Below are positions 1-6,752 of a stretch of 64,000 bases of DNA, piece by piece (position 1 is the first letter of the stretch; every line of letters starts with the position of its first letter). A program made the position numbers and the translations under genes. Source of the stretch: Izhakiella australiensis (lineage in GTDB: Bacteria; Pseudomonadota; Gammaproteobacteria; Enterobacterales; Enterobacteriaceae); NCBI RefSeq assembly GCF_002006995.1, contig NZ_MRUL01000010.1, positions 1 to 64,000 on the forward strand, written 5' to 3'. The notes under the pieces were generated by a model. The model saw only the letters and a list, made by a program, of their open reading frames with translations, searched no databases and was not told where the DNA came from.

Positions 1-92
1 AGGAATATAACCGTGAAAGACCGCATTCATCATTAAATAACCGGACTCCGGAGGAATTTATCCGAAGTCTCCAAAAAAGTCAGGATCTCTGA
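1..92 (+). pseudogene. IS3-family transposase (OrfB) C-terminal remnant
   Basis: An open frame enters from the left window edge and stops at TGA 90-92. It reads YNRERPHSSLNNRTPEEF..., the usual C-terminus of IS3-family OrfB transposases (the stretch after the last catalytic Glu, with the conserved YNxxRPH). Only about 29 residues are visible, so whether the rest is intact is unknown. The IS end appears to lie near 174, where the sequence changes into an hsdM fragment. The last 17 bases of the ORF belong to a 50-bp tandem duplication. Confidence 0.65.
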
Positions 93-174
93 TTTACCCC
101 TGCACTGATATTGGGAAGGGATCAAAAAGTCAGGATCTCTGATTTACCCCTGCACTGATATTGGGAAGGGATCA
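74..174. repeat. 50-bp perfect tandem duplication at an IS end
   Basis: Bases 75-124 are repeated exactly as 125-174. The unit holds the stop codon of the IS3-type transposase and the presumed terminal sequence of the IS. The hsdM fragment starts immediately after the second copy. This looks like a duplicated IS right end. Confidence 0.9.
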
Positions 175-470
175 GAGCCATGAAACCAAAATTGGGTGAG
201 ATAATTCAGGACCCTGCGGTTGGAAGTGGCGGATTTCTAATTGCAGCGGACCAGTTTATTCATTCCGAAAATACAGAACAGGCATACGCGAAAACGCCCC
301 CAAAATATCAAGGCGTTGAAATTGAAAAAAATACGCGTCGAATATGTTTGATGAATACGTTTCTTAATGGCCTCGATGCCAAGGTCATATACGGCGATGC
401 ACTGACGGATGATGCAAATGGGCTACAGCCCGCCGATCTTATTCTTGCCAACCCACCATTTGGGAGCAAG
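175..470 (+). pseudogene. hsdM: Type I restriction-modification methylase (HsdM) internal fragment
   Basis: The frame from ATG 180 encodes the core of an N6-adenine methylase of type I R-M systems. It has the SAM-binding motif I (DPAVGSGGF), then GVEIEKNTRRICLMN, then the catalytic motif IV NPPF. A full HsdM is about 500 residues; only about 95 are present. The 5' part is cut off by the IS3-type end at about 174. The 3' part is cut just after NPPFGSKAG, where the sequence turns into an IS481-type transposase. The ATG at 180 is internal to the family, so this is not a functional gene. It marks a lost restriction locus in the left-hand element. Confidence 0.8.
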
Positions 471-1025
471 GCCGGTATCTGGGCTCACAGGACACCTTCT
501 ATGTTGGTAATCTGAAAGGTGTGGGCCGTATCTACCAGCAGACGTTCGTGGATACGTATTCGAAAGTGGCACACTGCAAGCTGTATACGAGTAAAACGCC
601 GATCACCGCTGCCGACCTGCTCAATGATCGCGTACTGCCGTTCTACGAGTCTCAGGGGCTGCCGATGCTGAGAATACTGACAGACAGGGGTACGGAGTAC
701 TGTGGTAAAGTGGAACAGTATGATTACCAGTTGTATCTGGCTATCAACGATATTTGACCATACGAAAACGAAAGCGATGTCTCCGCAGACGAACGGTATC
801 TGCGAGCGCTTCCATAAAACCATTTTGCAGGATTTTTATCAGGTTACGTTCCGCAAAAAGTTATACGGCGACCTGGAAAGCCTTCAGACGGATCTGGACA
901 ACTGGCTGTGGCATTACAATAATGAGCGAACTCATCAGGGAAAAATGTGCTGCGGGCGTACGCCAATGGCCACTTTACTTGATGGGAAACGAGTCTGGGC
1001 AGAAAAGAATCTGAACCAGATTTAA
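471..1025 (+). pseudogene. IS481-family DDE transposase, truncated and frameshifted
   Basis: Two frames together give an integrase-core DDE domain: VDTYSK (first Asp), LTDRGTEYCG (second Asp) and NGICERFHKT (Glu), then the C-terminal WHYNNERTHQGK. The first frame ends at TGA 755-757 and the reading continues one base later as DHTKTKAMSPQTNG. A single extra T in the ATTT run at about 752-755 explains the break. The N-terminal helix-turn-helix part is missing: the coding similarity starts abruptly at about 471 against the hsdM fragment. Non-functional remnant. Confidence 0.8.
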
Positions 1026-1127
1026 TCCGACAGACACCTGTATAAATAACCGGTAACTGTCAGATCAGGTCTGAGCTAATACAGCCGCGTTTAGTTTAGA
1101 CTCAAAGGTACAACACTAATAAACATT

Positions 1128-2396
1128 TCACTCACCATTACCCCGGTTGATCTTCGCATAGTCAAACGGCGTAATCCCTTTCTCCCGGTTCGCATCCAGA
1201 AAATCAGCCCACCACTGCAACATCAGCTTGCGCTCATCCAGATGTTCCGCTTTATGGATATACGCCGCCCTTATCGAATTGCGTTCCATATGGCTCATCT
1301 GCCTTTCCACCGCATCCTTCGACCATAGTCCTGACTCTATTAACGAACTACAGGCCATTGTACGGAAACCGTAGCCGCAAACCTCAACCTTAGTATCATA
1401 TCCCATCACCCGTAGCGCACTGTTTACGGTGTTTTCACTCATTGGCTTACGCGGATCATGATCGCCAATAAAGATCAGCTCATGTTCGCCACAGAACTGT
1501 TTTATCTGCTTCAGGATCGCCAGCGCCTGCTTTGAAAGCGGCACCAGATGCGGTGTACGCATCTTTGAGCCTCGCTGAGAATGCTTCACTTCAGGAATAG
1601 GCTCTCGCTCAGGTGGGATGGTCCACATTGACGTTTCAAAATCGATTTCTGACCAGCGAGCAAAACGTAGCTCACTGGAACGAATAAAGATAAGCAGAGT
1701 GAGTTCCGTTGCCCAGCGGGTTAGCGGCCTGCCTGTATAGCTGTCTATTTTCGCAAGTAACTCAGGGATGCGCTTTAACTCCAGCGCTGGGCGATGCTGT
1801 CGATTGCCAGATGCGACGGCTCCAGCCATCTCCTGCGCAGGGTTGTAATCAATCAGCCCGCTTTGCACTGCATAACGCATGATAGCCGTGGTGCGCTGTT
1901 GAAGGCGTGAAGCCACTTCAAGACGTCCAGATGTCTCTACGGCTTTAATGGGAATTAACAGATCGCGGGTACCCAGCTCTGCAATATTGCGAGCACCAAT
2001 TGCCGGGAAGATATTGTCCTCCAGGCTCTTTTTTACGCGATAAGCATGATCTTCCGACCATTTTTGGTTGGTCACGAGCCACTCTCTGGCAACCTTCTCG
2101 AAAGTAATAATCTCTTTCGCCTGCTCTTCTTTCACAGCACGTTTATGCTCACGAGGATCGATACCAGCAGCTACCAGCTTTCTGGCCTCTTCCCTTTTCT
2201 TCCTGGCATCCGCCAGCGAAACATCCGGGTAAACGCCGAACGCCATCAAATGTTGTTTACCACCAAAACGGAAACGAAATCGCCAATACTTTGAACCGCT
2301 GGGTTTTACAAGTAGGGACATGCCGTCGCCGTCAACAAGTGAATACTCCTTCTCCTCAGGTTTCGCAGAACGAACTTTAGTATCCGTTAGGGCCAT
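1128..2396 (-). CDS. P4-type tyrosine integrase (left element)
   Basis: A 422-residue site-specific recombinase of the P4 integrase family, which inserts islands at tRNA 3' ends. It has the N-terminal DUF4102-like arm-binding domain (TDTKVRSAKPEEKEYSLVDGDGMSL), a core-binding SAM-like region, and the catalytic part with RSSELRFARWSE (box I Arg), GFRTMA (box II) and Tyr in AAYIH. The start at 2396 was chosen because AAGGAGG lies 6 bases upstream; the open frame continues further but without a better site. It transcribes away from an att-like copy of the leuX 3' end at 2595-2615, as the second integrase does from leuX itself. Oddity: the His of the HxxR box is Tyr (codon 1371-1373), which may reduce activity. 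Confidence 0.93.
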   Translation of the reverse strand: MALTDTKVRSAKPEEKEYSLVDGDGMSLLVKPSGSKYWRFRFRFGGKQHLMAFGVYPDVSLADARKKREEARKLVAAGIDPREHKRAVKEEQAKEIITFEKVAREWLVTNQKWSEDHAYRVKKSLEDNIFPAIGARNIAELGTRDLLIPIKAVETSGRLEVASRLQQRTTAIMRYAVQSGLIDYNPAQEMAGAVASGNRQHRPALELKRIPELLAKIDSYTGRPLTRWATELTLLIFIRSSELRFARWSEIDFETSMWTIPPEREPIPEVKHSQRGSKMRTPHLVPLSKQALAILKQIKQFCGEHELIFIGDHDPRKPMSENTVNSALRVMGYDTKVEVCGYGFRTMACSSLIESGLWSKDAVERQMSHMERNSIRAAYIHKAEHLDERKLMLQWWADFLDANREKGITPFDYAKINRGNGE

Positions 2397-2561
2397 AATG
2401 GTCCTCCTTCCATTGGTATCTCGTGAGTATACAAGCAATATCGAATCGGCAAATATACTCATTAGTATACTCACAAGCTTGTTGATGTGGGTTGAGTTAG
2501 GTTGACTTTAGTTGAGGAGGAAAGCGGGTAAAGCCTTGTGGAGCGCGGATTTCAGGCATAA

Positions 2562-2582
2562 AAAAAGACGTCCGTTGACGTC
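2562..2582 (-). terminator. Rho-independent terminator (leftward)
   Basis: On the minus strand AGACGTC-AACG-GACGTCT is followed by seven T. It would stop leftward transcription from the satellite before the left integrase gene. It lies between the att-like site and that gene. Confidence 0.65.
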
Positions 2583-2594
2583 TATTGATGTTCC

Positions 2595-2615
2595 GATGGT
2601 GCGAAGGCCGGAATC
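2595..2615 (-). repeat. att-like direct repeat of the leuX 3' end
   Basis: GATGGTGCGAAGGCCGGAAT matches the 3' end of leuX (14900-14919, ATGGTGCCGAAGGCCGGACT) in the same orientation, with one base missing and a few changes. It would be the left junction of the right-hand element and at the same time the tRNA-side junction of the left-hand element. The identity is seen directly; the att role is inferred from its place upstream of a P4-type integrase. Confidence 0.65.
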
Positions 2616-2670
2616 AAAATAATACATAATCAGTTGTTTTAAATGAAATTAAAAACACAAAGACTTAAAT

Positions 2671-2690
2671 ATGCCCCCTTTTGTGCCCCC
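2671..2690. repeat. Paired RTGCCCCC repeats, probable integrase arm sites (left end)
   Basis: ATGCCCCC at 2671-2678 and GTGCCCCC at 2683-2690, 12 bp apart. The same pair with the same 12-bp spacing occurs near the other end of the element (14767-14786), next to leuX. Placement inside both ends fits arm-type binding sites for the P4-type integrase or its directionality factor. The repeat is seen directly; the role is inferred. Confidence 0.5.
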
Positions 2691-2780
2691 ATTGATATTT
2701 CAGCCTTACCAAGTTGGTTGTTTTTCAATCAAATAATGGTGTGATTATTGGTTTGGTTCCGTGTCAGGGATCCATACCAG

Positions 2781-2802
2781 AACAAAGGGGGCTGTTGCCC
2801 CC
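2781..2802 (-). terminator. Terminator of the satellite capsid operon
   Basis: On the minus strand GGGGGC-AACA-GCCCCC is followed by TTTGTT. It starts 16 bases after the stop codon of the capsid gene. Confidence 0.7.
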
Positions 2803-2818
2803 TATCAGATCCAGCGTT

Positions 2819-4117
2819 TTAGCTCCCCCATGAAATACTGTCAATCAGGCAACCGGCCTCGTATCTTTCCACCATATAGGCTTCATTCCACGACTCATAA
2901 ACCGCCAGGCGATTAAATTCCGGCTCATTCTTCGCCAGCGTCCTGCCGCCTCCTTTCAGGAAGTACAGGGAAAGGTTTCGCAGGGACGTTACCAGTACCG
3001 CGTTGTCAGGGAAATGCGGCACAGGAACGGCGGGAAGTCCGCCCAGCGTCGGGTTGTTCAGCAGGATCTGATTGACCAGCATTTCCTTGTTTGGCTGATT
3101 GGGTGCCACGGCATTCACAAGCGGATACTCCTTGTTGAAAAGGGTATTCATGCTGCATACCGACACCAGATCCATACGGTATTGCTGACTAATGGCCGAC
3201 TGCCAGCCATCCAGTACAAGGGCGTCAACGGTGCCGTAATCGCCGTGCGAGATGATCCGCCCGTCTTCATTGCGTCCTGCAACTGAAAGCCCGCTGATAA
3301 CCCTCTCCGGCGCTTCCTGGCGGTACTTCTCCAGCCAGCCCACGCCGCAATCCTGACGCTTCGGATACTTTTCGGGGCTGGACAGGTAGGCGTAGTGCGT
3401 ACCGTTAAAACCGATTAACAGGCGATCGAGGTTGCGCTGTTGATCGACCGCCGCCTTAGCCAGTTCCGGGTAATTTTCAAGATGCGCCCACGCATCCAGT
3501 TCGTCATATGAAATGCAGGTATCAAAGTTGACCTTCTGGCACTGGTAGCGGTGGGGTTTCAGTGCAGCCCCGGCCTGTGGATTCCGGCGCGTACTGCCAT
3601 TGCTGACATAGGCCAGCGATCCGCCTGAACCCACCATAACGCTTTCCCCTTCGGCGTCTTTCACGGGGGTGACGTTAATCCGGGTCAGAAATTCCGCGCT
3701 GTAGTTCGCCGCCAGCGCCCCGGACTGCACCGGGGACGGGTTGGTATTACTGTGATTGATTGACACAAAGCCTGACGTAAGATCGATTGAACCGCTTTCT
3801 TCGTTAGTCAGAGCTTCAATAACGCGCGTGACAACCGTCGCCATTGCGCGGGGCCTCTCGCCGGCCAGCATGACCGGCTGCGGCAGAGCCTCATTGTTAC
3901 CAGAAGGCCCGGGCAGGAAAATATCAGGATCTGAAGAATTACCCACCTCGCCCGCAGAAAACCGCTGCCCTGAGTGCCCGCCGTCATGCCGTCCGTGAAG
4001 TTCGGCTTCCAGCTTCTTATTTTCCTGCTCCATCAGAATTTTGTCCTTCGGTGAGGCACCGCTCGCAAACTGCCTGTTACGCTGAATGAGCGCCCGGATA
4101 CGTGTTGCAAAGTCCAT
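2819..4117 (-). CDS. P2-gpN-like major capsid protein with N-terminal extension
   Basis: A 432-residue protein. From about residue 141 it follows the P2 family major capsid protein gpN: EFLTRINVTPV, GFNGTHYA, VGWLEKYRQEAPERV, GDYGTVDALVLD, LPAVPVPHFPDNAVL, YESWNEAYMVERYEAGCLI. P2 gpN is about 357 residues. Here roughly the first 140 residues are extra: a short charged segment with a possible coiled coil (KILMEQENKKLEAEL), a Gly/Ser/Pro-rich linker, and a second segment MATVVTRVIEALTNEESG. The extension could act as a fused scaffold or delta domain, but this is inference. It is the last gene of a leftward group with a Sid-like gene 19 bases upstream, and a terminator follows. Classical P4 has no capsid gene of its own, so this is a departure from that model. 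Alternative: a prophage remnant captured by the satellite. Confidence 0.87.
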   Translation of the reverse strand: MDFATRIRALIQRNRQFASGASPKDKILMEQENKKLEAELHGRHDGGHSGQRFSAGEVGNSSDPDIFLPGPSGNNEALPQPVMLAGERPRAMATVVTRVIEALTNEESGSIDLTSGFVSINHSNTNPSPVQSGALAANYSAEFLTRINVTPVKDAEGESVMVGSGGSLAYVSNGSTRRNPQAGAALKPHRYQCQKVNFDTCISYDELDAWAHLENYPELAKAAVDQQRNLDRLLIGFNGTHYAYLSSPEKYPKRQDCGVGWLEKYRQEAPERVISGLSVAGRNEDGRIISHGDYGTVDALVLDGWQSAISQQYRMDLVSVCSMNTLFNKEYPLVNAVAPNQPNKEMLVNQILLNNPTLGGLPAVPVPHFPDNAVLVTSLRNLSLYFLKGGGRTLAKNEPEFNRLAVYESWNEAYMVERYEAGCLIDSISWGS

Positions 4118-4136
4118 AACATTATCCTCTCAGTTA

Positions 4137-4859
4137 TCAGCCCATGCCCTTGCACGGCTCGCGGCCATCGGCAAGCGCACGCATCTTCTCCGGGTCATTA
4201 CGTGCCATCGCCATCTGTGCGCCAGACGGCGAGCGGCGCATGATGTTACGCATGTTTTCCGGGAATGAACCCGGCCAGAGATGAAGCGCATTTTCGCTGT
4301 CGTCTGCCACCGCAGCCAGATAGTCGCGGGCGGGGGTGAGGTTATTCTCGCGGGTGATATCCCTGACCAGCGAGCCAAGCAGGTTATCAAAGTCATGAGC
4401 GGGGAGCGGGGAAAGCGCAAACAGACCGCGCACAATCACCAGCGAGTCGCGCAGGCTGTTCAGCAGGGCTTCACACTCCGGCTGAATGAGCGCGGTACTC
4501 AGTTCACGCCAGGCAAAATCATAGCGTCTGGCCTTTTCAGCCGCGTCATAGCGCAGCTTAAGCACTTCCACGCGGGCCGCATCAATCAGCGGGGAGATAC
4601 GCCCCAGCTTCTCTTTTGCCAGGCTGGCAAGCAGCGTGGCTTTGTCTGAGTCTTCACTTTCAACGCCACCGGACGCCAGCAGACTCTGCTCCCATCCGTC
4701 AGACTGCCTGCCCGCTTCTTCCTCCAGCTTTTGACGGGTATCCAGCAGGTTTTGCACGGTGGCCTGTTTCGCTTGCAGCAGGCCATATGCCTCGTCAAAT
4801 TCGAGGCGCACTGTCGCGGCGTTCTCTGCCAGTCGGGTAAGTTCGGGTGTCATTTTCAT
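4137..4859 (-). CDS. Sid-like capsid size-determination protein
   Basis: A 240-residue, mostly helical, soluble protein with long charged stretches (KLEEEAGRQ, DAARVEVLKLRYDAAEKARRYD). Length and pattern resemble P4 Sid (about 244 residues), which forms an external cage on helper capsids to make small heads. A W followed six residues later by an AxGGV-type block is shared (here W56 and ASGGV 62-66), and the helical middle aligns by eye. The start at 4859 is supported by AGGA about 7 bases upstream; the longer open frame has no ribosome site. It stands directly before the capsid gene and downstream of an Ogr/Delta gene, which is the P4 late-gene setting. Assignment is from remembered family features; a Psu-type or scaffold protein is the alternative. 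Confidence 0.55.
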   Translation of the reverse strand: MKMTPELTRLAENAATVRLEFDEAYGLLQAKQATVQNLLDTRQKLEEEAGRQSDGWEQSLLASGGVESEDSDKATLLASLAKEKLGRISPLIDAARVEVLKLRYDAAEKARRYDFAWRELSTALIQPECEALLNSLRDSLVIVRGLFALSPLPAHDFDNLLGSLVRDITRENNLTPARDYLAAVADDSENALHLWPGSFPENMRNIMRRSPSGAQMAMARNDPEKMRALADGREPCKGMG

Positions 4860-4963
4860 AGTCCTGATTCCTGATGTAATACAGTTACCACGGCACGCAC
4901 TCTGCCTGCCGGTATGGTCTTTATGGTTCACCAGAATCAGAAGGGATGTCGCGGCGCTTTTGT

Positions 4964-4981
4964 TGTCAGCCGCAGGCCAGA
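4964..4981 (-). promoter_or_regulatory. Candidate Ogr/Delta activator site upstream of sid-capsid
   Basis: TGT-N12-AGA, one mismatch from the TGT-N12-ACA dyad that Ogr/Delta proteins use about 55 bp upstream of P2/P4 late start points. It lies about 105 bp upstream of the sid-like start codon, which leaves room for a promoter and a short leader. Confidence 0.3.
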
Positions 4982-5056
4982 CCCGAAACTGTATAACAGG
5001 GCAAAATAATCACCGGATAATGCCGGACACAGAGCACTGACAAAGGCAGGAAAACC

Positions 5057-5290
5057 ATGTACAGCCCGGCGAGAAACGGTAAATCCGTACTGCGTGCGGT
5101 CAGAGTCCCCCACGAACTGGACGAACAAATCCGCAGACTGTGCGAACAGCATTCGCTCAGCTATTCAGGGTGTGTGATAAGACTGGCCCGGCAGGGCATG
5201 GAGCAGGCCTTAAACAGCAGTGCGGGCCGTTATCAGAGTCTGGATACCCTGATAAGTGACGTGCTGGCAGGTAATGCGAGGGAAGGATAA
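5057..5290 (+). CDS. Small ribbon-helix-helix DNA-binding protein
   Basis: A 77-residue protein. The segment SVLRAVRVPHELDEQIRRLCEQHSLSYSGCVIRLARQGMEQ has the pattern of an Arc/MetJ ribbon-helix-helix fold: a short beta strand with alternating residues (RAVRVP), then two helices with the turn SLSYSG. A ribosome site AGGA lies 6 bases before the ATG. It is divergent from the sid-capsid pair, so the intergenic region 4860-5056 probably serves both, and the protein may regulate the late genes. It runs against the main direction of the element. Target unknown. Confidence 0.6.
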   Translation: MYSPARNGKSVLRAVRVPHELDEQIRRLCEQHSLSYSGCVIRLARQGMEQALNSSAGRYQSLDTLISDVLAGNAREG

Positions 5291-5333
5291 CACCCCGCCC
5301 GTAACGGACGGGGGAACGGCACTCATTGACGCT

Positions 5334-5528
5334 TCAATCTCCCGCCGCAGGCGGAAGCGTCGCCGGTGCGTCACGACTACTGACCCGGCGTTCAAAGGCG
5401 TTCAGGGTGGTAAAGCTCTCACTGCATTCCAGGTTCTGGCACTGATGATACTGGCGTATGGTGTGATCGCTCAGGCGGCGACTGGTACGGGTGCGGGCCA
5501 TAGCGCCGCAGAAGGGACAACGAAACAT
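5334..5528 (-). CDS. Ogr/Delta-type zinc-finger late transcription activator
   Basis: A 64-residue protein beginning MFRCPFCGAMARTRTSR and continuing RQYHQCQNLECSESFTTL. The spacing C-x2-C ... C-x4-C and the words RTSR, YHQCQN and C-S-x-x-F-x-T are the signature of the P2 Ogr / P4 Delta family. These proteins bind the host RNA polymerase alpha subunit and switch on late promoters of P2-type helpers and of the satellite. The start at 5528 has AGGGGAG upstream; the longer frame to 5630 lacks family similarity. It precedes the sid-like and capsid genes on the same strand, interrupted by the opposed ribbon-helix-helix gene. It implies a P2-like helper phage. Confidence 0.85.
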   Translation of the reverse strand: MFRCPFCGAMARTRTSRRLSDHTIRQYHQCQNLECSESFTTLNAFERRVSSRDAPATLPPAAGD

Positions 5529-5974
5529 GATGATAGCTCCCCTGTGGGAGTTGAACTCGCCGTTATTATTATTCAGGCAGGGCATATCAACAACACCCGG
5601 CCTGTAATAAAAATCTTTGCAGCAATCCATTCAAAATTATTCACCAGCCCACACGCCCCGTGTGGGGAGGTTCCTCCAGCCTGCGGGCAGCCTGTGGAAA
5701 AATAATTTCATCTTCATTCAGCGCGTGTAAGCCACTGTGAGAGGCGCAGCCTCAGTCGTGCTGCCGCGCATGATCCCCGTTCTGAAATGAGCCTCACAAC
5801 ACGGACATTGATTCTGACGGCAAAATATTACTGGCTCACCGTCTCGCGCCCCGTCGCGTGGGCTGTTCCCCCGTCACCTGCGCGCGACATTCACCTCATT
5901 TTTCGTGCATCTGGCGATCCGGCCTCAGCCAGCGCCAGCGGCGGGCGGAAAGGGCATAAACACCATCAAAAAAA

Positions 5975-6001
5975 TTGTGCAAATTTGTGCACTATTGTGC
6001 A
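5975..6001. repeat. Three TTGTGCA repeats in exact 10-bp phase
   Basis: TTGTGCA begins at 5975, 5985 and 5995, so all copies lie on one face of the helix. A reversed partial copy (TTGCAC) follows at about 6042. This looks like an operator for a small regulator or an accessory part of the replication region; no gene reads through it. Confidence 0.6.
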
Positions 6002-6199
6002 GTGCCAGAAACCGGGGGAATCAGGCTAAAAAGCCACAAAATTGCACCCGTCGCGGAGGCTGTAATACAGGCTGAAATAAACACCTATGAGTGACGCAGG
6101 AGGCCACCACCCATAAAGAATTTTCATCCGTGGTTGTTAATAAAACATTAACAGGAAAAGAGCTTTTTTCTCAAAAACCAGGGGAAGTCACGGAAGCGG

Positions 6200-6460
6200 G
6201 TTACAACGGTTACAGTCACAAAAAAAATCACTTAATCATATGATTTTAATCAATTAACTTTGTAACCCTTGAGAGGTTACAAAAAGTCCCATAAAAGTTA
6301 CACCCAATAAAATCAGACAGTTAAGATTTAAAATTGTAACCTGAGATAAGGTTACAGAGTAACCCGATCGTAACCCGGTTGTAACTTTTTGGATTTAGAT
6401 AAAATGATATATAAATCAATATAATAGTTCTTTATCTTTACTTTGTAACTTTTGTAACCC
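6200..6460. other. Probable replication origin: cluster of GTAAC iterons and AT-rich DNA
   Basis: GTAAC or its complement GTTAC, mostly as GTAACC/GGTTAC, occurs at about 6200, 6208, 6262, 6275, 6297, 6336, 6350, 6359, 6370, 6381, 6445 and 6454. Several are spaced 9-14 bp, some as inverted pairs (6262/6275, 6336/6350). A strongly AT-rich stretch lies at 6385-6440. Iterons beside an AT-rich segment are typical of origins recognised by an element's own initiator. The alpha-type primase-helicase at 7749-10418 would be that initiator. P4 uses a different iteron word, so the specificity would be distinct. Confidence 0.6.
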
Positions 6461-6530
6461 GTTTCCGATACCCCCCCCTCAAATTCTGGAAAATCCACCA
6501 TTCTTTAATTAAAGGATTCTTTTCTGTTAA

Positions 6531-6731
6531 ATGTTTGGTCATTTCGCCAGTTGTCCAGTGATAGCCCCACTCCGGCAAAGATTGCCATTTATGGCGGTGC
6601 TGGCCATACATCGAGTACAGTCATTTTTAACCGTGCTGCAGGAAAGTCAGAAACGACAGTGCCAGCTGAGGGCAAATACAGAACAGCCTGAAAATGGGGC
6701 AATACTTCTACGCTGCGGAGGAAAGGAGTAA
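6531..6731 (+). CDS. Hypothetical small ORF
   Basis: A 66-codon frame, or 46 from the internal ATG at 6591 (MAVLAIHRVQSFLTVLQESQ...). I do not recognise it. It lies just downstream of the iteron region, runs opposite to the integrase and ends at the shared terminator hairpin, which fits a real transcript. No clear ribosome site precedes the first ATG. May be spurious. Confidence 0.3.
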   Translation: MFGHFASCPVIAPLRQRLPFMAVLAIHRVQSFLTVLQESQKRQCQLRANTEQPENGAILLRCGGKE

Positions 6732-6749
6732 ACCGGCCAATCGGCCGGT
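6732..6749. terminator. Bidirectional hairpin between small ORF and P2-type integrase
   Basis: ACCGGCCA-AT-CGGCCGGT-type stem lying immediately after the stop of the plus-strand ORF and 4 bases beyond the stop of the minus-strand integrase. The T tract on either side is short. Confidence 0.5.
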
Positions 6750-6752
6750 CAT

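Larger units (their letters stand above)
2397..2818. other. Intergenic junction between the two integrative elements
   Basis: This 420-bp gap without a gene holds the left integrase's ribosome site, a leftward terminator (2562-2582), the leuX-like att copy (2595-2615), a pair of TGCCCCC repeats 12 bp apart (2671-2690) and the terminator of the capsid gene (2781-2802). I see no coding sequence. A poly-A/T-rich stretch lies at 2616-2670. Confidence 0.7.
5529..6752. other. 1.2-kb mostly non-coding replication/control region of the satellite
   Basis: Between the Ogr/Delta gene and the P2-type integrase there is no convincing large gene. It contains a perfect hairpin CCCACACG-ccc-CGTGTGGG (5648-5666), three TTGTGCA repeats in 10-bp phase (5975-6001), a cluster of twelve GTAAC repeats followed by AT-rich DNA (6200-6460), a run of eight C near 6472-6479, a possible small ORF (6531-6731) and a terminator (6732-6749). 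The layout matches where P4 keeps ori and crr relative to its primase-helicase gene. Confidence 0.6.

Noticed and set aside
5256-5705. 149-codon plus-strand frame over the Ogr/Delta gene
   Set aside because: The opposite strand has an intact C-x2-C...C-x4-C Ogr/Delta protein with a good start.
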